DNA from: an uncultured Clostridia bacterium
Lineage (GTDB): Bacteria; Bacillota; Clostridia; UBA1381
DNA length: 9,190 bases
Assembly: GCA_944391255.1 (NCBI GenBank)
Contig: CALXSW010000090.1
Location: 1 to 9,190 of the forward strand
Direction: 5' to 3'
Notes under the pieces: generated by a model
The model's input: the letters and a program-made list of their open reading frames with translations, nothing else
What the model was told of the DNA's origin: nothing
Databases searched by the model: none
Part shown: piece after piece, positions 5,897 through 9,190 of the stretch
Layout: every line of letters starts with the position of its first letter
Position numbering within the stretch: the first letter of the stretch is position 1
Translations under genes and position numbers: made by a program

Positions 5897-8221
5897 ATGG
5901 GTAAGATAAAGAGAATGACCGCAGGCGCTCTGGCGTGCGCTGTATCATTTTGTACATTTATGACGTCTGTAAACGCTGAGGTGCTGGGAAGTGTTTCATC
6001 GCAGTGGGCTACAGATATGGGCGGAGGAGCGGTATATCATCATATTGAATATACGTCGGACTCCGTCGGCAAACAAACCGAAAATTTTGTTGAATATACG
6101 CCTAATACGGACTCTGTTCCGATAGTAGTAAATGGAGCGAGTGTTTACGGAAAGAGGAATATGACTTCTGTTGTCGAATATATGGAGAGCAATAATCTGC
6201 GGCCTTTGATAGGAATAAACGCCGATTTCTTCTCTGTAAAAACGGGTATTCCTATGGGATATACGATAATTGACGGGGAGATATATTCAAAGGATGCCGG
6301 ACTTACTGACGGTATCGGATTCAGAAGCGACGGAACGGCGTTCATAGATAAGATCGGCATAACCTCGACGCTTTCATATGGCGGAAAGACGATAGAGGTG
6401 CAGTATATAAACAAGTGGTCGCAGGACGATTTCGGCTGGGTGTACATGCTCACTGACGATTTCGGCGATACCACAAAGACAAATTATAACGCGCTCTATG
6501 CAGTATGCACGCCTATAAGCGGTTCTCTCGCGCTTAACACGGAAATGCAGCTGAGAGTTGACGAGGTGTATATATATGACGGGGAGATCGCTATACCGGA
6601 CGGAAAATATGTATTCGTGATGGATCCGGAGGGTTACAGCGACTGTGTCGATCTCATAGCAAACCTTGCCCCCGGCAATGTTGTAACATTTAGAAATTCT
6701 GTATACGGTGCTGAGCGATACGACTGGACACAGGCTGCGTACGGTTTATCGTGTTCGGCAGGACGTCTTATAAATAACGGGATCATAGGCAGCGGTTTTG
6801 AGGCCGGAGCGGCACCGAGGACAGCTGTCGGAGTGAAAGCTGATGGAACAGTTGTTTTTTATACGATAGACGGCAGACAGGAAAATTACAGCTATGGAGT
6901 GCAGAACACAACGCTTGCAAAGAGAATGCAGGAGCTTGGCTGTATTGACGCGTTAAATCTTGACGGAGGCGGTTCGACAACTATAGGCGGATGGTTCCCT
7001 GGAACGGATTCGTTTATGATAACGAACAGGCCGTCAGACGGAGCGGAACGCAGCGTGGCTAATTTCCTGTTCCTGCGCGATATGCGTGAGGCAACGGGAA
7101 TACCGTGGTATATAGAATGGCGTGATTATTCAAACAGAAATTATATGGCAGGCTCAAGCGTTCAGCTCGAGGCTACAAAGGTGTATGATTCAGCCAACTA
7201 TCCTATGTACGGACTTGAAAATATGAATTATTCTGTTGATAATACGGGAAATGCTCAGACTACAGTAGATGAAAATGGTCTTATAACGTTTAAGGGTGAC
7301 GGCGTGTCATATGTTACGGCGTATAACGACTATTACACTCATACTTGGGATTTCGCGACATATGAAACGCCTGATGACATAAAGATATACGATGAGGCTA
7401 CGGGAGAAGAGGTATATTCATTTACGATACATGACGGAGAGATGTATAATGTGGATCTTGAGGCTGCCGCGTTCGTGAATGGCATACAGCTTGAGGGATA
7501 TCCGAGCTTGTTCAAGTGGGAAGTCGTGGGTGATGTAGGAACGGTGAATGAAGATGGACAGCTGGCTCTTAAGGATAATGAAACAGCGTTCGGCGCGCTT
7601 CGTGTGACTGTTGGAAATTGCGTAAAGGAGTTTCCGATAAATGTTCTTGAGCCTTCACGCTTTGCGGATATGACAGGCCACTGGGCTTATGATATAGTCG
7701 AGAGTATGGCTGACACAGGCATAATAACAGGTTATGAAAGCGATGGTCAGCTCATATTCAGTCCTGACACGAATATAACGCGTGAGCAGTTTGCCGCGGT
7801 CATGTGCAAGAGCCTTGATATAGATGTGTCTGAATATGAGGATACGGAGCTTGATTTTACAGACGCTCAGGATATACAGCCGTGGGCGGTCGATTATGTG
7901 AAAGCTATGGTAAGTCTTGGTTATATTTCGGGAAACTCTGATGACAATGGAGCAACGTATTATTTCGCGCCTTCTTCTAATATAACAAGGGCTCAGGCAT
8001 TTACTATAATGAGCAGAGTTATGATAGGTGAGAACGCGTTTACAGAACCGGCGTACAGTGACTCATGGGAGATCCCTGTATGGGCATATAGCGCGGTAGG
8101 CAGACTTTCAGCATTGGGAATAATAAAAGGCTATAACGATAATTCTATTTTGCCGAATAACCCGCTTACGAGAGCCGAGGCCCTTTCTCTGGTTAGCAAG
8201 ATGATGGATTTGGATGAATAA
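5897..8221 (+). CDS. Secreted NAGPA-type phosphodiester glycosidase with three SLH domains
   Basis: A 774-residue exported protein from ATG 5897 (an ATG at 5873 would add 8 residues). It opens with a signal peptide: MGKIKRM, a hydrophobic core, then a VNA cleavage site before EV. The catalytic region (about residues 95-395) is a phosphodiester glycosidase domain (NAGPA, PF09992), recognised by PLIGINADFFS, PRTAVGVKADG, FYTIDGR and the signature ALNLDGGGSTT. The human member removes GlcNAc from phosphodiester-linked mannose-6-phosphate; bacterial members are thought to act on sugar phosphodiesters of wall polymers. A beta-rich, Ig-like linker (about 410-585) follows. The C-terminus has three SLH domains, beginning near FADMTGHWAYDIV, FTDAQDIQPWAVDYV and YSDSWEIPVWAYSAV, each ending in a TRAEA/TREQF-type helix. 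SLH domains bind pyruvylated secondary wall polymer, so the enzyme would be held on the cell surface. The natural substrate is unknown. Confidence 0.9.
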   Translation: MGKIKRMTAGALACAVSFCTFMTSVNAEVLGSVSSQWATDMGGGAVYHHIEYTSDSVGKQTENFVEYTPNTDSVPIVVNGASVYGKRNMTSVVEYMESNNLRPLIGINADFFSVKTGIPMGYTIIDGEIYSKDAGLTDGIGFRSDGTAFIDKIGITSTLSYGGKTIEVQYINKWSQDDFGWVYMLTDDFGDTTKTNYNALYAVCTPISGSLALNTEMQLRVDEVYIYDGEIAIPDGKYVFVMDPEGYSDCVDLIANLAPGNVVTFRNSVYGAERYDWTQAAYGLSCSAGRLINNGIIGSGFEAGAAPRTAVGVKADGTVVFYTIDGRQENYSYGVQNTTLAKRMQELGCIDALNLDGGGSTTIGGWFPGTDSFMITNRPSDGAERSVANFLFLRDMREATGIPWYIEWRDYSNRNYMAGSSVQLEATKVYDSANYPMYGLENMNYSVDNTGNAQTTVDENGLITFKGDGVSYVTAYNDYYTHTWDFATYETPDDIKIYDEATGEEVYSFTIHDGEMYNVDLEAAAFVNGIQLEGYPSLFKWEVVGDVGTVNEDGQLALKDNETAFGALRVTVGNCVKEFPINVLEPSRFADMTGHWAYDIVESMADTGIITGYESDGQLIFSPDTNITREQFAAVMCKSLDIDVSEYEDTELDFTDAQDIQPWAVDYVKAMVSLGYISGNSDDNGATYYFAPSSNITRAQAFTIMSRVMIGENAFTEPAYSDSWEIPVWAYSAVGRLSALGIIKGYNDNSILPNNPLTRAEALSLVSKMMDLDE

Positions 8222-8236
8222 ACGGCTCTGTTATGC

Positions 8237-8281
8237 GAAAAAACAAATTTTTTCAAAAAAAATAAAAAAAATTCAAAAAAA
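8237..8281 (+). promoter_or_regulatory. Phased A-tracts upstream of the tRNA promoter (UP-element-like)
   Basis: A-runs at 8238-8243, 8255-8262, 8264-8271 and 8275-8281, with an A3T6 block at 8245-8253, recur at roughly helical spacing directly upstream of the -35 of the tRNA-Leu promoter. This is the usual look of bent DNA or an UP element at strong stable-RNA promoters. GAAAAAA-CAAA-TTTTTTC (8237-8254) could double as a weak AT-rich terminator for the SLH gene. Confidence 0.5.
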
Positions 8282-8284
8282 GTA

Positions 8285-8313
8285 TTGACAAGTAGGGTAA
8301 AATCTGCTATAAT
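8285..8313 (+). promoter_or_regulatory. Consensus sigma-A promoter of tRNA-Leu
   Basis: TTGACA (8285-8290) and TATAAT (8308-8313) with a 17-base spacer, both perfect matches. Transcription would begin near 8320, giving a leader of about 46 bases before the mature tRNA. Confidence 0.85.
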
Positions 8314-8314
8314 A

Positions 8315-8359
8315 GGTTCTGTTGTTGAGGGAAATACAAAATAACTTAACAACAGAGCC
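8315..8359 (+). repeat. Leader inverted repeat between promoter and tRNA-Leu
   Basis: GGTTCTGTTGTTGAG (8315-8329) pairs with CTTAACAACAGAGCC (8345-8359) over 15 positions, two of them G-T, around a 15-base loop. The left arm begins just after the -10, so only about 10 of its bases are likely to be in the transcript. It may be a pre-tRNA leader hairpin affecting RNase P processing, or a protein site at the start point. No T-run follows, so it is not a terminator. A related GGCTCTGTT lies at 8224-8232, upstream of the promoter. Confidence 0.5.
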
Positions 8360-8365
8360 AGATAT

Positions 8366-8449
8366 GCGAGGGTGGCGGAATAGGCAGACGCGCACGTTTG
8401 AGGGGCGTGTGGTTCACCCGTGCCGGTTCAAGTCCGGTCCCTCGCACCA
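8366..8449 (+). tRNA. tRNA-Leu, anticodon GAG, CCA encoded
   Basis: The acceptor stem GCGAGGG (8366-8372) pairs with CCCTCGC (8439-8445), followed by discriminator A and an encoded CCA. The D-stem is GCG/CGC (8375-8377, 8389-8391). The anticodon stem CACGT/GCGTG encloses the loop TTGAGGG with anticodon GAG at 8400-8402, reading CUC and CUU codons. A long variable region typical of class II tRNAs comes next, then the T-arm GCCGG-TTCAAGT-CCGGT. The discriminator A and the loop sequence are the usual ones for leucine. Confidence 0.95.
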
Positions 8450-8451
8450 CG

Positions 8452-8489
8452 AAAAACACCGTATTTCATTAAGAAGTACGGTGTTTTTT
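8452..8489 (+). terminator. Rho-independent terminator of tRNA-Leu
   Basis: AAAAACACCGTA (8452-8463) and TACGGTGTTTTT (8477-8488) are perfect complements around a 13-base loop. The T-run 8484-8489 overlaps the 3' arm. It starts three bases after the CCA end of the tRNA, so the tRNA is a single-gene unit. Confidence 0.9.
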
Positions 8490-8542
8490 GTGTTATCCTG
8501 TACAATGCACTATGCAAAATATACCAGTAACTAACAAATAAG

Positions 8543-8572
8543 AAAAAAATAATGCCGCTTCGAGCGGCATTA
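8543..8572 (-). terminator. Rho-independent terminator of the minus-strand YgiT unit
   Basis: On the minus strand TAATGCCGCT and AGCGGCATTA form a perfect 10-bp stem with loop CGA, followed by a T7 run (the A-run 8543-8549 on the plus strand). It faces the tRNA terminator, so the two units converge here. Confidence 0.85.
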
Positions 8573-8574
8573 CG

Positions 8575-8600
8575 GCGTGTAGACAAACTTGTCTACACGC
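8575..8600 (-). repeat. Perfect 11-bp hairpin in the 3' trailer of the YgiT gene
   Basis: GCGTGTAGACA (8575-8585) and TGTCTACACGC (8590-8600) are exact complements with a 4-base loop. It lies between the YgiT stop and its terminator. A third, smaller stem (CACC/GGTG with a G-C and a G-T extension, 8606-8621) lies next to it, so the trailer would carry three stems in a row. Confidence 0.6.
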
Positions 8601-8638
8601 TAAAGCACCAGTTCGCCGGTGATTATGATCTTACTTTA

Positions 8639-8866
8639 CTAAGCGGCATCTGAATATGTTACTTCAGCAATCCCGGAAACAAGTTCTTTTACTTGATTGA
8701 TAATTTCTTGAAGACGTACAGATACATGATAATCGTACGATTTTTCGCCGCATTGTGTACATACCTGTGTCGGAACATCGCGAACAACAATTATACTGTT
8801 TCCTAAATCGGCAATGTAATTTGTTAATTTATTTTCAAGCGTTCCTTTGCAATATAAACATGTCAT
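8639..8866 (-). CDS. YgiT-type zinc-finger protein, antitoxin-like
   Basis: A 75-residue protein with two CxxC pairs (MTCLYC, Cys3/Cys6, and VCTQCGE, Cys36/Cys39), the zinc-binding signature of the YgiT-type zinc finger family, related to the N-terminal half of the antitoxin MqsA. The separate DNA-binding HTH domain of MqsA is absent; the remainder is a short helical tail, which is normal for stand-alone members. These proteins are usually encoded directly downstream of a DUF4258 protein, and the pair is regarded as a predicted toxin-antitoxin system. Here the sequence just upstream, ending 2 bases before the ATG, still encodes a recognisable DUF4258 C-terminus (separate entry). Start ATG 8866 has GAAGG 7 bases upstream. 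The frame is intact, so it may be a surviving antitoxin without an active toxin. Confidence 0.8.
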   Translation of the reverse strand: MTCLYCKGTLENKLTNYIADLGNSIIVVRDVPTQVCTQCGEKSYDYHVSVRLQEIINQVKELVSGIAEVTYSDAA

Positions 8867-8868
8867 AA

Positions 8869-9112
8869 CTATACCTTCTTTCTTGTTTTAAAATCACTTT
8901 CCCACTCATTTTCACTGGGGAAATATTCGGTTATGATCCACAATACATTTTCGCCTACTACATATACAATATGGAAAATAGCAATCAAAACAAACCACTA
9001 TATTTTTCACTTGACAAATAGATGCTTACTAAGTTCCCGATATATCAACATATAAAAATAGGAAATTGAAAAACCGACCTCTCCGTTTAAAAACTTTTAT
9101 GTGATCATTCAT
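8869..9112 (-). pseudogene. DUF4258 toxin-like gene, broken by two frameshifts
   Basis: The last 42 codons (8997-8872, stop TAG 8871-8869) read FHIVYVVGENVLWIITEYFP followed by SENEWESDFKTRKKV, the typical end of DUF4258 proteins (PF14076; HVV...LWIITxYxPD...WExDFKTRK). They have no plausible start, and an in-frame TAG lies at 9000-8998. Adding one base near 8990 joins this frame to one reading GNLVSIYLSSEKYSGLF, which resembles the family's G-E-I-I-x-x-Y...YPSGLF segment. Adding one base in the GGG at 9038-9036 joins that to MNDHIKVFKRRG (ATG 9112), resembling the family's N-terminal DH...R...RG. Two single-base deletions therefore explain an ancestral protein of about 80 residues. The ATG has no visible ribosome site. 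The C-terminal remnant is well supported; the N-terminal reconstruction less so. Confidence 0.6.
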
Positions 9113-9141
9113 GCCACTATTACAATTTTAAACTTGATAAT

Positions 9142-9170
9142 ATTATAATGTATAATATATAGACTGTCAA
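9142..9170 (-). promoter_or_regulatory. Consensus promoter of the DUF4258-YgiT module
   Basis: On the minus strand TTGACA (9170-9165) and TATAAT (9147-9142) are perfect and separated by 17 bases. It points into the broken DUF4258 gene and the intact YgiT gene, with a start point near 9135. Confidence 0.75.
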
Positions 9171-9190
9171 TAAAAATGATAAATATATAT

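Noticed and set aside
8322..8534. 70-codon frame running through the tRNA and its terminator
   Set aside because: It spans tRNA-Leu and its terminator; a protein here is not credible.
8366..8638. Integrated element using the tRNA-Leu 3' end as attachment site
   Set aside because: The tRNA is followed directly by its own terminator; no integrase gene and no repeat of the tRNA 3' end is visible in the window.

Overview
The window looks like the chromosome of a low-to-moderate GC, Gram-positive anaerobe of the Clostridia, probably a gut Oscillospirales/Eubacteriales relative. The basis is strong GGAGG-type ribosome binding sites, sigma-A promoters of the TTGACA-17-TATAAT form, heavy use of ATA isoleucine codons, an SLH-anchored surface protein, a copper-amine-oxidase-like 'stalk' domain, and a DUF4258/YgiT module. 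No rRNA, intact insertion sequence or CRISPR array is visible. The taxonomic placement is inference.

Layout. 1-486 (+) is the 3' end of a secreted stalk-domain protein. 487-730 holds no convincing gene but carries a compact hairpin-rich repeat-like element (about 497-655). 732-936 (-) holds a possible small membrane-protein gene broken by one base. 942-3112 (-) is a two-gene operon: an S24/S26-type signal-peptidase-like protease followed 20 bp later by a protein of the oleate hydratase (MCRA) family. The latter has kept the FAD fold but lost the catalytic and carboxylate-binding residues, and it has gained an N-terminal membrane anchor. 3113-3280 is a divergent promoter region. 3281-5743 (+) is a Cu+ P1B-ATPase (CopA) with an N-terminal HMA domain and a C-terminal CopZ-like HMA domain. 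The C-terminal domain has its own in-frame Shine-Dalgarno sequence and ATG. 5897-8221 (+) is a secreted NAGPA-type phosphodiester glycosidase with three SLH domains. 8366-8449 (+) is tRNA-Leu(GAG), with a consensus promoter, phased A-tracts upstream, a leader hairpin and a clean terminator. 8550-8621 holds three hairpins, one of them the terminator of the minus-strand gene beyond. 8639-9112 (-) is a DUF4258-YgiT toxin-antitoxin-like module: the YgiT zinc-finger protein is intact, while the DUF4258 partner can be read only across two frameshifts. A consensus promoter for it lies at 9142-9170.

How they fit. The window is a mosaic of unrelated short transcription units: envelope/surface proteins (stalk, NAGPA-SLH), copper homeostasis, lipid-linked or membrane redox (MCRA-like), a tRNA and a decayed toxin-antitoxin pair. 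The observations most worth following are the copA/copZ overlap at an A7 run, the active-site-less MCRA protein with its protease partner, and the two frameshifted genes.
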